From Thermomucor indicae-seudaticae (Eukaryota; Mucoromycota; Mucoromycetes; Mucorales; Lichtheimiaceae), in assembly GCA_000787465.1 (NCBI GenBank), contig JSYX01000364.1:1-35394 (forward strand): DNA of 35,394 nucleotides, read 5' to 3'. Shown here one piece after another: positions 9,463-19,329 of this stretch (positions within the stretch are counted from its first letter, which is position 1; every line of letters starts with the position of its first letter). Both the position numbers and the translations under genes were made by a program. The notes below the pieces were generated by a model that ran no database searches, had not been told where the DNA came from, and saw only the letters and a list, made by a program, of their open reading frames with translations.

Positions 9463-10718
9463 ATGCCAGCTCAGGTACCAGCAAAAGAAAGATATCAGTG
9501 GCATGAGAAAGCACAGAACTCAAGGCGTGTTCCTTAGCCCGTAAACCCTTCAAAGTTCGAGCCGTCTGAACTCGGTTTCGGTGCCGGTGCTCTCTCCGGT
9601 GCCTACGATGCCATAGAGTCTCATTGGCCTGTCGAAGCATGCCGAGAAGCTTTGGAATCAGGCAAGCGAGATCTCAGGACATTGTAGATCCGTAACCACC
9701 ATAACACGGGAGTTGTCCCGCTACATAGGTATAAACGTCTTTGATACTTCTCCCTATTATGGCCGAAGCGAATATATCCTCGGTGATGCCTTGTTATCGT
9801 TAAGAGATGAGTTTCCGAGAAACTCGTACTATCTTCAGACCAAGGTGGGCCGCTACGGCTACACGACAAAAGACTTCGACTACAGTGCTTCGCGAGTCCG
9901 AGAAAGCGTCTTTGAGAGTATGCGTCGAATGCATACTGACTATTTGGACGTCGTTTTGTGCCATGATACAGAGTTTGTCGATTTCCAAGACGTCGTCGGT
10001 CCTAATGGTGCTCTTGAAGCTCTCTTTAAGCTAAAGGTCATTATTCAAGTCTTATTACCAGCTTTGATCGGATTCTCACAGTTTTAAATATAGGAAGAAG
10101 GAAAGATCAAATACGTCGGATGTTCAGGTAACGCAACTTGTCATGTCATAAGAAGCAAAAGCTAAAAGAATCTTCATCAAAGCTTACCCGCTGCCGGTTT
10201 TACTGAAAATTGCCGAACACCAACACGCCAAGGGCCAGCCTCTAGACGTTATTCTGTCTTATTGCCATTACACGTTGCAAAACACCAAATTGGCCGATTA
10301 TGCTCCTAAATTCCGAGCTGCTGGCGTTCGTTATGTCGCGAATGCATCTCCGCTGGGCATGGCTTTATTCCGGGAAGCAGGTCCTCCCGATTGGCATCCG
10401 GCTCACGAAGGTCTGCGTAAAGCAGCTGCAGAATGCGCTAAAGTGGCCAAGGAAAACGGCTTGAATATAGCAGAGCTCGCTTCCACGTTCGCTTTCACTG
10501 GCCGAGACAGATTTCAATTAGACACCACCTTTATTGGATTGGAGAACAAGTCTGACGTCCAAAAAGCAATCAAAGCCTGGAAGCGCGTTAAAGCACAGGA
10601 AGAAGGAAAGGAAGAACCGCTAGAGATCGAAAAGTCCGTCCTGGCTACCGTACAGCAGATCCTGGCTCCTTACAAAGATTACTCCTGGCAGAGCCCCACT
10701 GAAAAAGAAATCGCCTAA
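9463..10718 (+). CDS. Aldo/keto reductase (D-arabinose / L-galactose dehydrogenase-like)
   Basis: Cytosolic NAD(P)-linked oxidoreductase of 337 aa. Exons are 9463-9474, 9538-9661, 9729-10036, 10094-10127 and 10183-10718. The catalytic tetrad is visible: Asp51 and Tyr56 in NVFDTSPYYG, Lys84 in LQTKVGRYGY, and His124 in VVLCHDTEF; YVGCSAYPL and LDVILSYCHY follow. The overall pattern is closest to yeast Ara2 and plant L-galactose dehydrogenase, so a role in erythroascorbate-type metabolism is likely but not proven. The second intron uses a GC donor (AG|GCAAGC at 9662), required to give the invariant ALESGINVFDTSPYYG. The first exon (MPAQ) and its 63-nt intron are less certain; the intron removes an in-frame TAG at 9535. 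Confidence 0.9.
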
Positions 10719-10924
10719 CTTTTGTTATATTAACGTCCATATCATCCACAGAACCTTCATCTTGCTCCAGAGTAACGACATATCTGTCTTGTATGCAAGT
10801 AAACAGGATCCATTTCTGACTATAGTCTTCGATACTATGCGCTTGTTGGTATTATGCATCACTGGAAAGATTTATTGAACAACTTAGCAGCCCTGAAAAT
10901 CCTCGACCTTGCTCTTTCTCAAAT

Positions 10925-12098
10925 CTAAGCGCCGTAACCTCGAATCTTTTCGGCAAATGACCATTCCGTGTCGACTGAATATGGCTCAGTTATTTCAACA
11001 CCAGCTTCAGTGATTTTCGCTCTTTGGAACTAAACGCCCAACATGTCAATACATCTGTAGCAGTACCCATTACCCTTCTCTTACCTTATTGATTGACCGC
11101 GCGTCACGGTAGAAGAGAACACGCATACAGTCGTTAATAATCTCAATGGCTTCTTGCTCCGTTAGCTCGTTCTCTCGGCCCTCTACCCGCTTTCGCAAGA
11201 TAGGCTGTGCTAAATGTGCACCGAAACCAGTAGCAATGGTCGTCGTTTGATATGTTGTGCCGCGCAGATCCACATAGCCAAGGAACCTGTAGTTAACATT
11301 AGGCTATGCATGAACAATCGTCCTTTTTCTTGTTCTGCAATATCTGGTCCTTCCGCGTTCTTACTTTTCGCCTTTATGGACACCGCCTACGACAAGAGCA
11401 TTCCAAAGAGGATTGAATTTGGATCGTCGGTTATACATCACTCTCCAGAGGTATTCGTAAATATGTGGGGTACCCAAAACATGGCCATCGTCGTGACAAT
11501 GTTCCTGTATCCTAAAACAAACTCGCATTGGTACCCTTTCCTCTTTGTGGCGTTTTGATCGTATTACATGAGTGAGTCCAAAAGGTGCTGCAGGTATTGA
11601 TAATCTGAAAGGTCGCCCGATGCACCGACAACAGTGTAATCGCCTACGGGATATAATCTTTCGACATCGCGGAATCGTGCCAATGAACCGTATGAACCTG
11701 CACCGCAACAATATATAATAAGTACAACTTCCTTGAGAAGGTCGACATGAGCAAGCGATCCATACCAAGCATATCTGCTGCCATCATGACTCCGTCACGA
11801 TATTTCAGTGCAATCACAGAAGTACCCGTAACAAGTGGCTGCCTGCACAATTAAAGCATGAGCGATTTACTGTTACAGCGGTCCAGAAATACTGCCCGCG
11901 TAGCCTCATAGCGGCACAGTAGCCGCGAATGTAAGACTACGGTTAATCGAATCGAGATGCAACTCACTGAGTTCGGCTGATGGGACCATAAGCTGCTTGT
12001 GTTAATCCGTCGGGAAGGCTTTTGTGCAGAGGGACTGTGTTATGCTCGTCAATGTATTCGTTGCGGGGCTTTCCCCAACGCGATGGAAAAGTATCCAT
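10925..12098 (-). CDS. PRE4: 20S proteasome subunit beta-7 (PRE4/PSMB4-type)
   Basis: Non-catalytic beta subunit of the 20S proteasome core. Six exons: 12098-11968, 11842-11766, 11697-11568, 11511-11365, 11286-11085 and 11029-10925, giving 263 aa (yeast Pre4 is 266). A 40-odd-residue propeptide-like start (DTFPSRWGKPRNEYIDEHN) leads to TQQPLVTGTSVIALKYRDGV, then AADMLGSYGSLARFRDVERL, VGASGDLSDYQYLQHLL, HVLGTPHIYEYLWRVMYNRR and NALVVGGV, and ends GYGA. All five introns are GT-AG and phases close. An acceptor at 11512 (TTTTAG) was chosen over a later AG because it keeps MIQEHCHDDG in frame. Two other proteasome-related genes (RPN12, PSMG3) lie in this window, probably by chance. Confidence 0.96.
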
Positions 12099-13247
12099 GG
12101 TCTTTTAACGTCTGTTATGGAAAAGGGCAAACGAAGACGTACGTACGCGCGTACTTTTATGACATAGATTCTGTGACTTTCTACTCCGACTATGTACTAC
12201 GTTCCTATGAATTTAATAACGAAACCGCTTAACTTCAGGCCGCACGGTTTGGTGCGAGACTGTACCTCGGGTTCGGGTCGTCGGTGAACAGAGGCAGTGG
12301 CTTCTCGTCCATCGACAAAGCTCTCCATGCGCCAATCACGGTAATGCTACGATTCTGTGTGAGCTGCCGTGACTTGCTTGACGAGTATTGTGCGTTACCT
12401 AACGGCTCTGCGTGCTTGGAGCACCGTCCCGCATCGGCGACAATACCTATGTAGGAATATTCACTTGAAGAAGGAGATCTTGTTAGTGACATCGTCTCGC
12501 TTCTAGAATTCAGGTTTGTCTGTGTGATCTCTGTCTCAGCTTTCCATGCATTCAGGGAAAATAAGATGTCTATAAAATTTATGGTAAATAGATGTTTATT
12601 GAATCGATACTATGTCAAGTCCAAGCTCAGTGCACAGGTCTTTAGTAACGCTGCTTGAGCCCCGTCTGTCCAGAGTGTCATGGCGTCTTGCTCTTGTTTT
12701 GTACGTCATTTTCTTTCCGCTCGCGTCTTTGGATTTGACCACTCGGTTCGGGCCACTGTGATCCTCGGGATTCCCCATACAGCTACTTGGAAGTCATGTA
12801 TGTACCGTTTTCCGTTCCAGAGGTTAACGCATGCTACTGAAAAATCTCGTACTGCAACGCTGAAGGCACTATATGACCTATAATGAGGACAGCATTTGAC
12901 TCTTCAGGACAACTAGAGAGTTTGTATTCACGGACTTAACTAACAATTCTGAAAGACAACAAAGTTAGCAAAGTTAATTTCCAATATGCCGGAAATGCTA
13001 TCGAATATGTTCGTCAAGAGCATAGTCGGATTCGTATTTGTCCTCATCCATTCGTATTCGTTTACGACTATATTCAAAGGTGTCGCTGTTGCATGATCCA
13101 GTGTTTGCCAGTTATGGTCTGAGTTGACGCTAGTCTTTTTCAAAGCGAATTGTGGATTTGAAGTTCCGGGCCGGCTTCTTTCATTCTTCCCGGAGTGCCC
13201 TAACTTCGCTTCCACACTGGCGTGGACAACTGTGGGCTGGAATCGCC
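12099..13247. other. Intergenic with unresolved coding-like blocks between PRE4 and SNF4
   Basis: Upstream of both divergent genes. A 12-bp palindrome GTACGCGCGTAC (12143-12154) lies about 45 bp upstream of the PRE4 ATG. Two minus-strand open stretches occur: 12492-12235 (85 codons, starting MSLTRSPSSSEYSYIG, not recognised) and 12960-12596 (see separate entry). Another short frame near 13051-13001 starts MDEDKYESDYALDEHIR and stops. I could not join them into one gene. Confidence 0.4.
12596..12955 (-). pseudogene. Coding-like minus-strand block, unresolved or degenerate gene
   Basis: A strong branch point and acceptor (GCTAACTTTG...TTTCAG, about 12975-12956) is followed by open frames that look coding but sit in different phases. 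The first reads SVNTNSLVVLKSQML, the next SAFSVAVRDFSVACVNLW and NGKRYIHDFQ, and the last GNPEDHSGPNRVVKSKD, TRARRHDTLDRRGSSSV and TKDLCTELGLDIVSIQ. An AATAAA overlaps the final stop. No pair of splice sites of normal intron length connects the phases, so this is either a decayed gene or one whose exons I misplace. The family is not recognised. Confidence 0.35.
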
Positions 13248-14593
13248 ATGGATCAACCGAATGCTTCAGACAAAAGCTCAGAACACGATTCGACTGCCTC
13301 GGAACCCTCGCATTCCGATCGCCCAAACCCTTCTTGCGAAATCCAAACACTTATGCGTTCATTTTTGAAGCAGCACAGAGCATATGACGTTTTACCTGTC
13401 AGCTACCGTCTTATTGTACTTGATACCCGCTTACTGGTGAAGAAGGCACTCGCAGCATTGGTTCAGAATGGTAAACATGAGAGACCCAAAAACTCGCAAG
13501 GGATTGCTTCTTACTTGGGCACGGCCAGGCATTGTATCTGCTCCGCTATGGTCGAGCGAAACCCAACGATTTGCAGGAATGCTGACCGTATCAAATTTCA
13601 TCAACCTCATACAGTATTATTATATGCATTCATCGGTGGAGGACGCAATGCAAGATATGGAGAAGTTTGAAATTAGACAGCTTCGCGATGTCGAAAAGCG
13701 GATCGGTGCACCTGCTCCACAGTTGATTGCAATGCATCCAATGTCAACGCTATATGATGCTTGTCACTTGCTGGCTAAAAGCAGAGCTCACCGAGTACCG
13801 CTGTTGGATCGCGATGATACCGGCACCGAGATGATCGTTAGCGTCATCACGCAATATCGCATTCTCAAATTTATCGCCGTAAACGTAAGGAAGTCTCGCA
13901 TAAAGGAAACATACGGCAGAAAAGAAAACGTCTGAATGACTAGTTCCCCCTCCTGTATAGTACAAGGAAACCAAGTCATTACGGCAGCCTCTCTCAGAAC
14001 TTCGAATCGGAACGTACGATGATATTGCCGTAGCCTCGTTATCAACTCCCGTTATTGATATCATCAATACTTTTGTTGAACGGAGGATCAGCGCCGTACC
14101 TATAGTGGACCAAAACAGTATGTGCTAAGTTGGGATATACGCGAACCGAGCAATCGCTCATTCACTCGTGCGCATTTATGGGACAAAGATGTGGTTCTTA
14201 ATGTATATGAAACTATCGATGTCATGGTAATGCTGTACATGATTAGGAACAAACAAATTCTTCCTTACTAACTCCTAGGAATGACAACAGAGCATAGCAA
14301 GGAGTGGGCGATACAATGAACTCGATATACCTGTTGGGGAAGCATTGGAGGCTAGACCAAAGGTTTGGATAATGTGTTTTGGAATGAAGTGCATAGACCT
14401 CTGATGGGTAAGGTGATAATAGGATTATCCGGGCGTGCACACCTGTACTCTGAATGATACTCTTTATTCGATATTCCAAACGATCCGGAGACAGCGTGTT
14501 TATCGGTTAATCGTGATTGACAGTGAGAAAAAGCTAGTTGGCATCGTGAGCCTGTCTGATATATTGGGGTACCTTGTCGGGTTTCGAGGCTGA
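13248..14593 (+). CDS. SNF4: AMPK/SNF1 complex gamma subunit (CBS-domain protein)
   Basis: Nucleotide-sensing regulatory subunit of the SNF1/AMPK kinase. Six exons: 13248-13470, 13529-13884, 13961-14117, 14189-14226, 14291-14362 and 14423-14593, giving 338 aa (yeast Snf4 is 322). A Ser/Glu-rich start of about 30 residues precedes four CBS repeats: VLPVSYRLIVLDTRLLVKKA with FAGMLTVSNFINLI, then HPMSTLYDACHLLAKSRAHR with VTQYR-type ITQYRILKF, then YDDIAVASLSTPVIDIINTF with VVLNVYETIDVM, and HTCTLNDTLYSIFQ with IVSLSDILGYLVG. Exon 5 needs the acceptor at 14289-14290 (CAACAG); nearer AGs give stops. Start: first Met of the last upstream open stretch; an in-frame Met at 13152 exists but looks untranslated. 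Binding of AMP/ATP is inferred from the family. Confidence 0.96.
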
Positions 14594-15449
14594 TTATTGT
14601 ACATCTTGGGGAACTCCATGCATGGGAGACTGAATATACAAGCTGAAAAGCCAATGTACATACGCATTCTTAGTCGACAACGTTTGCTTCGCTTTTAACG
14701 ATATTATACGCAGATTATTGCTTTCATAGTCGACTCTTCGTTTATGAAGATGACGGCAGATGCATTATAGCGATATATCCATCTCTACGAGATACGCTGG
14801 TAACGAAAGACGACGGCTATGGTGGACTGTGCATATTGATGGTTGGACTGACATGTGTAAGACGGTGTTTTGCTCGCTTTTTGGCTCCCTGGACGTGCCC
14901 CTGAAATTTTTCGGTGGGGATGCTGATTCCAAGGCGCCAACTTGCGAAGTAAACATTGATGTAGAAGGTATACAGACCATATTCAAGAAAAAGTATTAGA
15001 TTGCGTACCATGGGAACAGCGAGCGTCTATAATAAACGCTGAAAACTGTCTGTGAAATGCAAAACAGCAAAAAGCGGTTCAGGCGGGAAAAAGGTGAACC
15101 GTAAGGGAAACTTTCGTAAATACATCATGAACCTCGACGTGTACAAAGTATTTTTAATATCACTTCTTTTAGACGGTAGAATGCTCTACCATTGTATACT
15201 GACTGTATTGCATCTTCCCTTCGCCTATTTTACAGATGTTATGAATCTGACACATCGTTTAAACAAAGGATGGCGCTTGTCCACCCAGCTTTTACGGATA
15301 AAGATAAGCCGATCAAGGTTAACAACGAATGACAGAATAACAGAATGGAAGCACTGGAACGATGAAAGAGCTGATTCCACATGGACGGAGAGGGTGGGTG
15401 ACGGGAGATGCGAGTATAAAGGACAAGAAATAAATACAAAAGGATGTAT
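14594..15449. other. Interval between convergent SNF4 and tetraspanin genes
   Basis: Contains a plus-strand coding-like stretch at about 14670-14998 (separate entry) and the 3' flank of the tetraspanin gene. A plus-strand frame at 15052-15453 ends inside the tetraspanin last exon and has no recognisable features. No RNA gene was seen. Confidence 0.4.
14670..14998 (+). CDS. Possible small spliced gene or gene tail, unrecognised
   Basis: An open frame without ATG begins after an acceptor-like CATTCTTAG (ending at 14669) and reads through LFVYEDDGRCIIAIYPSLRD and TLVTKDDGYGGLCILMVGL. A donor GTAAGA after GGLCILMVGLTC (14859) and an acceptor CCAAG (about 14933) would join it in phase to APTCEVNIDVEGIQTIFKKK and a stop at 14998. 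No start exon was found between this and the SNF4 stop at 14593. Codon pattern and splice signals look real, but the family is unknown. It may be a decayed gene. Confidence 0.3.
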
Positions 15450-16553
15450 CTAATAATATCTATCATGGTTGTAGGCACCGTTCTGATTCGAGTAACTATT
15501 GTTGTTGTAATTGTACATTCCATGGCCGTTGTAAGGACTGCTTCTACTCGAATATGCACCTTCTTTATACCCTCCACCATAGTAGCTCTTTGCATCTTCT
15601 GCTGACATGCCGAAATGATTGTGCGAACCGGCTGTGGTGGGTGTGTCAGGCGAAATGGACATGTCGTCTAGACGGATTCCAGATTTTCTGCGGCGCCGTC
15701 GTTCGTCTTCGTCATCGTCACCGTAAATGGTACGCGTACATAAAGCAGTGATGGCATTTGATAGCGCCAGAACTTGTACTGCAAGAGCGGCAAACAGGAC
15801 AGCGTATACTCGTGTGAATGCCGTGTCTACATAGCTGTTTAACGGGTCGTAACAGGGAGGATCAGTCGAGATTTGCCCGGACGACGGATTACAAGTATCG
15901 GTCACAGCAGGCTGATCCATGGCGTTATTATAGCCGCAGCAGGAGAACTACAAAGAGGGGCGAAAGCATGAAAAACATCAGCATGTCTTTCTGATTTCCT
16001 GTTTTTTTTTTGTTCTTTTCCACTTGCTTCGTTCTGAAGATGCGCTCTGTAGTTTTCGCTGGCCGCTGACCAGATAGGAGCAACATATCCCGCTGGGTCG
16101 GCACCTCTTTTGTACATTTGCACGCCAATGACGACTTGGAAGACAAGTGCCACGATTACGACTATCATGTACAAGTATATGATCACTTTGGGTTTCGAGA
16201 AAGCTCCAATTATACCAATGATGGCAGCAGCAACGATAATGGCACCGAGAATCGCGATAACTATGATCGAAATACGTCATTATCCTGAGAAAAAGTAAGT
16301 CAGGTTCACATACGTTTAAAAGTATTGGGAGGAAAGAGAGTTGCACCCTTGAATCCGTCTCTGTGGCCAATGACTCCGAACGCAATGAAAGCGAATCCGA
16401 GACAGGCGAAGAGAAGGTTGGTGGTTACCATGTACACCTTGCTGAGCCTATAGTCAGAAAAGTAAAATGGCGTCAGCAGGAAAAGCATTTTCTCTTTTGC
16501 ACAGGAAGGACTAATGAAAGCAAAGGCCACCTTGCGCAACACGTTGCAGCCAT
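15450..16553 (-). CDS. Tetraspanin-like four-TM protein
   Basis: Membrane organiser of the tetraspanin superfamily, 295 aa, from four exons: 16553-16531, 16447-16314, 16260-16028 and 15947-15450. Four TM segments are clear: VYMVTTNLLFACLGFAFIAF, then IAILGAIIVAAAIIGIIGAF, VIIYLYMIVVIVALVFQVVI, and VYAVLFAALAVQVLALSNAI. The large loop between TM3 and TM4 carries the hallmark CCG motif (FSCCGYNN, Cys133-Cys134) plus two further Cys (TDTCNPSSG, DPPCYDP). The third intron has a GC donor (GAA|GCAAGT at 16027); only this join gives FSCCGYNN. The cytosolic tail is acidic and basic (DDDEDERRRRRK), then Tyr/Asn/Gly-rich. Fungal tetraspanins function in hyphal or appressorial growth; the role here is unknown. 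Confidence 0.88.
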
Positions 16554-17950
16554 GGCGTTGTAATACTGGCAAGCAAGACAAGAATATGTAGTGGCTAAGG
16601 CTCGTTCAAAACGAAGGGAATCAGTGAAGAGACAAGTGCAAAGTAGCGGTAAGGAATGGGATCGTCAAGAAAAACGAGTAAAGGAACGATGTATTGGGTG
16701 AAAGAGGAAACAAGAACAGTAATTGTGCGACATGCACCAATTTTAGAATCGGTTTAGCTTTCATTTTGGCTTCGACAAATCAAGTTGAGTGGTGCGGTGA
16801 ATCAAAAAATCTCCACGGAGATCAGGTACAAAGATTGACCGACGCTGGGTCTTCAGTTCGTGAATCGAGGCGCGACAGAACGAGTAAACTTCTCGCTGCC
16901 TGAAAGATCGCATCATACAGACAGCTACAGTACATATACGCTTTGCTCAGATATTATATACGTCCCTATAACGCAGCACAAAGTATCGTATTTGGTAAAA
17001 GTCCACCTACGCGTGACAACAAGGGGCAACAACCCAAAAAGGCACATAGAACAGTCAATGTCCAACGGGGATAGTAGGAAATTGGTGCACCACAGCAATC
17101 AATGTCAGAGCCGCGCTACTGAGATCGGATAAAACAGGTGCAAAGATGAGACCGAGTATATCAGCTTTCAGCACCCGGCCGCTTCAAGAAAGTACTCCCT
17201 GTCAAATCAGTTGCTGGATGACTTCTGGTAAGGCTCGATATTGCATATCCGGCTTTTAAACGTGTCAATACACGCCGTTGAATCAGCTTAAAGGTAGGGT
17301 CCGCGCATCCTAACTAAACTTCGCCTGATCCTGTGAAACTACAATAACAATTCGCAACGGTGCCTGCGTAGGCCGTTTCAACAACCTTTAACCAATCGAA
17401 AGATACTATGAGTCCAGGATGCGCAAAGTGAAGACTTGGCGTCTCCATATAGCGTACAATAAGCTGGTTACATAAACGTTTCCTTAAGAAAACGCCTCTA
17501 TGTCTTGTGAGTTTGGGCAAGACATTGAAGTCGAGGAAAGCTTACGAGAAGGTTTTGATATTCTGCGTTACGAACACGGCGTACACACTTTCTATCATTA
17601 TGAATTTATTTAGGGCAGTTTTACGTTTGCAATACTTATTGCAGTTGATTTGTGTAATGCATTTTCTTGAGCTTGCTAAGAACGATGATTGTAAGGCTAT
17701 CGGTTTGTTTTTCTTTGTGACTCTCCTATGCACAAAGAACGAGAATATATTAGACCGCCTTGTATAATAAGGAAAAGGCTAACTTACCGAACTACTTGCC
17801 TGCGTCATCCACTTATTGCTACTGTCTTTCCTGACGAGCGTTCGTCCCCAGGCGATGTGCCAAAAAAGGCACGTATATCGGACTTAAAAATTGGGTTACG
17901 TGTTATATACACGTATGCAGGCAGCGCGCTCTACGGAGAGCCTCGACATA
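16554..17950. other. Intergenic, tetraspanin to RPN12
   Basis: A divergent promoter interval of 1.4 kb with no assigned gene. A short plus-strand frame from an ATG at 17500 codes 37 residues (MSCEFGQDIEVEESLREG, ending YHYEFI) and looks acidic and ordered, but has no support. Inverted repeats lie near the RPN12 end: GTGCC-A6-GGCAC at 17857-17872 and ACGTGT-N5-ACACGT at 17898-17914. Confidence 0.4.
17898..17914 (+). promoter_or_regulatory. ACGTGT-TATAT-ACACGT inverted repeat in the RPN12 promoter
   Basis: Two 6-bp arms, each containing the ACGTG core, flank a TATAT spacer 37 bp before the RPN12 ATG. The spacer may double as a TATA element. Dimeric bZIP or bHLH binding is possible by analogy only. 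Confidence 0.3.
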
Positions 17951-19093
17951 ATGGCAAATCAAGCAGAACAATTGGCATCCGTCCGGGATCAGCTGAAGGC
18001 AGAGATCAGCTCTTCGAGTCCCAATCTTCGCAAATGTAGTCAGCTCTTAGCGCAATCCAAAGTAATGCAAAATTAGACTTGTACGTTATATTTGGCAACT
18101 CACGTCGAAGCATTCGTAGATTGCATTTGCGCAACTCGGTTTATTTACACCCCTGCCCGGACAAACGAGCGTTGAGCTCCTCACTACTGCACGTATGTAG
18201 CCCTCTCTCAGATGCATCAGGCATTCAGTTTTTGATGGGTGCACATAGGTGATATCCTCGAAATCGGTGCATACCACAGTGTCCGTGCTAAAGACATCGA
18301 CTCGTTCGAACGATACATTGCTCAACTAGATACCTATTACCACGACTTGTCGTAAGCTGAAATTTGAGCATTGTCGTCCGATAACAAAACATTGATTTTT
18401 GGGGCTGTTATTGGCAGGTCTGTGTTGCCACCATCGCAACAGATGTATCCTTTAATCGGTCTGAACCTTCTCCGGCTTCTTTCACAAAACCGTCTTTCCG
18501 ATTTCCATACAGCACTCGAATCCATCGACCCCGATCAGCTTCAGATAAACCCCTACGTGAAGCAAGCCGTAGACCTGGGTACGTCTGATGTTCCACCTGT
18601 CTGATTTAAACTAATTCTTGCACGCAGAACAATTTCTGATGGAGGGAAGCTACAACAAGGTCTGGAGCACGAGAAGCACTGTTCAAGGAGAAGAATTTAT
18701 GTTCTTCTATGACATCCTCATTAATACTATCCGGTGAGTAGTAGGATACAGGTACTTTGAGATCATAAGCTGACATACTATCCGAAAGCAATGAAATTGC
18801 TAGCTGCAGTGAAAAAGCTTACACATCGCTACCATTACAAGATGCTGGTACACTCTTATTCCTCAAGAATACACAAGAGCTTTTAAGTTTCGCACAAGAG
18901 GTAATTGGTAAAGCTCGATACATAGAATGAGACGGGATTTAATCAAAAGGGGTTTTAGCGAGGCTGGAAAGTTCACCCAGGCGAACAAATGATCTACTTC
19001 GGATCCGAGGATAATGACATGGTAGAAATTCCACAAGAGCAAATCATCACCCAGACACTGATGTATGCAAAAGAGCTCGAGCGCATTGTGTAA
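17951..19093 (+). CDS. RPN12: 26S proteasome lid subunit RPN12 (PSMD8)
   Basis: Non-ATPase subunit of the 19S regulatory particle, ending in a PCI (winged-helix) domain. Seven exons: 17951-18061, 18120-18192, 18249-18351, 18418-18578, 18628-18733, 18789-18900 and 18959-19093, giving 266 aa (human PSMD8 core about 257, yeast 274). Diagnostic stretches are [53 protein letters not shown], then [13 protein letters not shown] and [13 protein letters not shown], and the PCI end [14 protein letters not shown]. All six introns are GT-AG; the shortest is 49 nt. An in-frame Met 20 codons upstream (17891) exists, but the chosen MANQAEQL start fits the family length. Confidence 0.96.
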
Positions 19094-19329
19094 TACAAAC
19101 ATCTTAAATATTCGGCGAGGCGAGCGTCAAATGGGCAAATACGGACAGGGCTAAAATGGATGATTTTTTGCAGTAGGCTAGACTCTCGCTATGATTTAAG
19201 GCTAAGCCTATATTATGCCGCAAACTTTGCAAAGTTAGGCAGGTTCTTAAGCGATGGATAATATACATAACTTGAGGCATGGAGAGGGAGACATGCGTTA
19301 ATAGTAATCCTACGTTGCAAAATTATGAA

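Noticed and set aside
12235..12492. 85-codon minus-strand frame starting MSLTRSPSSS
   Set aside because: No family resemblance, no splice context and no neighbour in phase; kept only as a remark in the intergenic entry.
15052..15453. 133-codon plus-strand frame
   Set aside because: No recognisable motif, and it lies over the 3' flank of the convergent tetraspanin gene; judged chance.
18000..18035. Possible tRNA T-loop (TTCGAGTCCCAAT)
   Set aside because: It is inside RPN12 exon 1 and no matching acceptor stem or D-arm is present.
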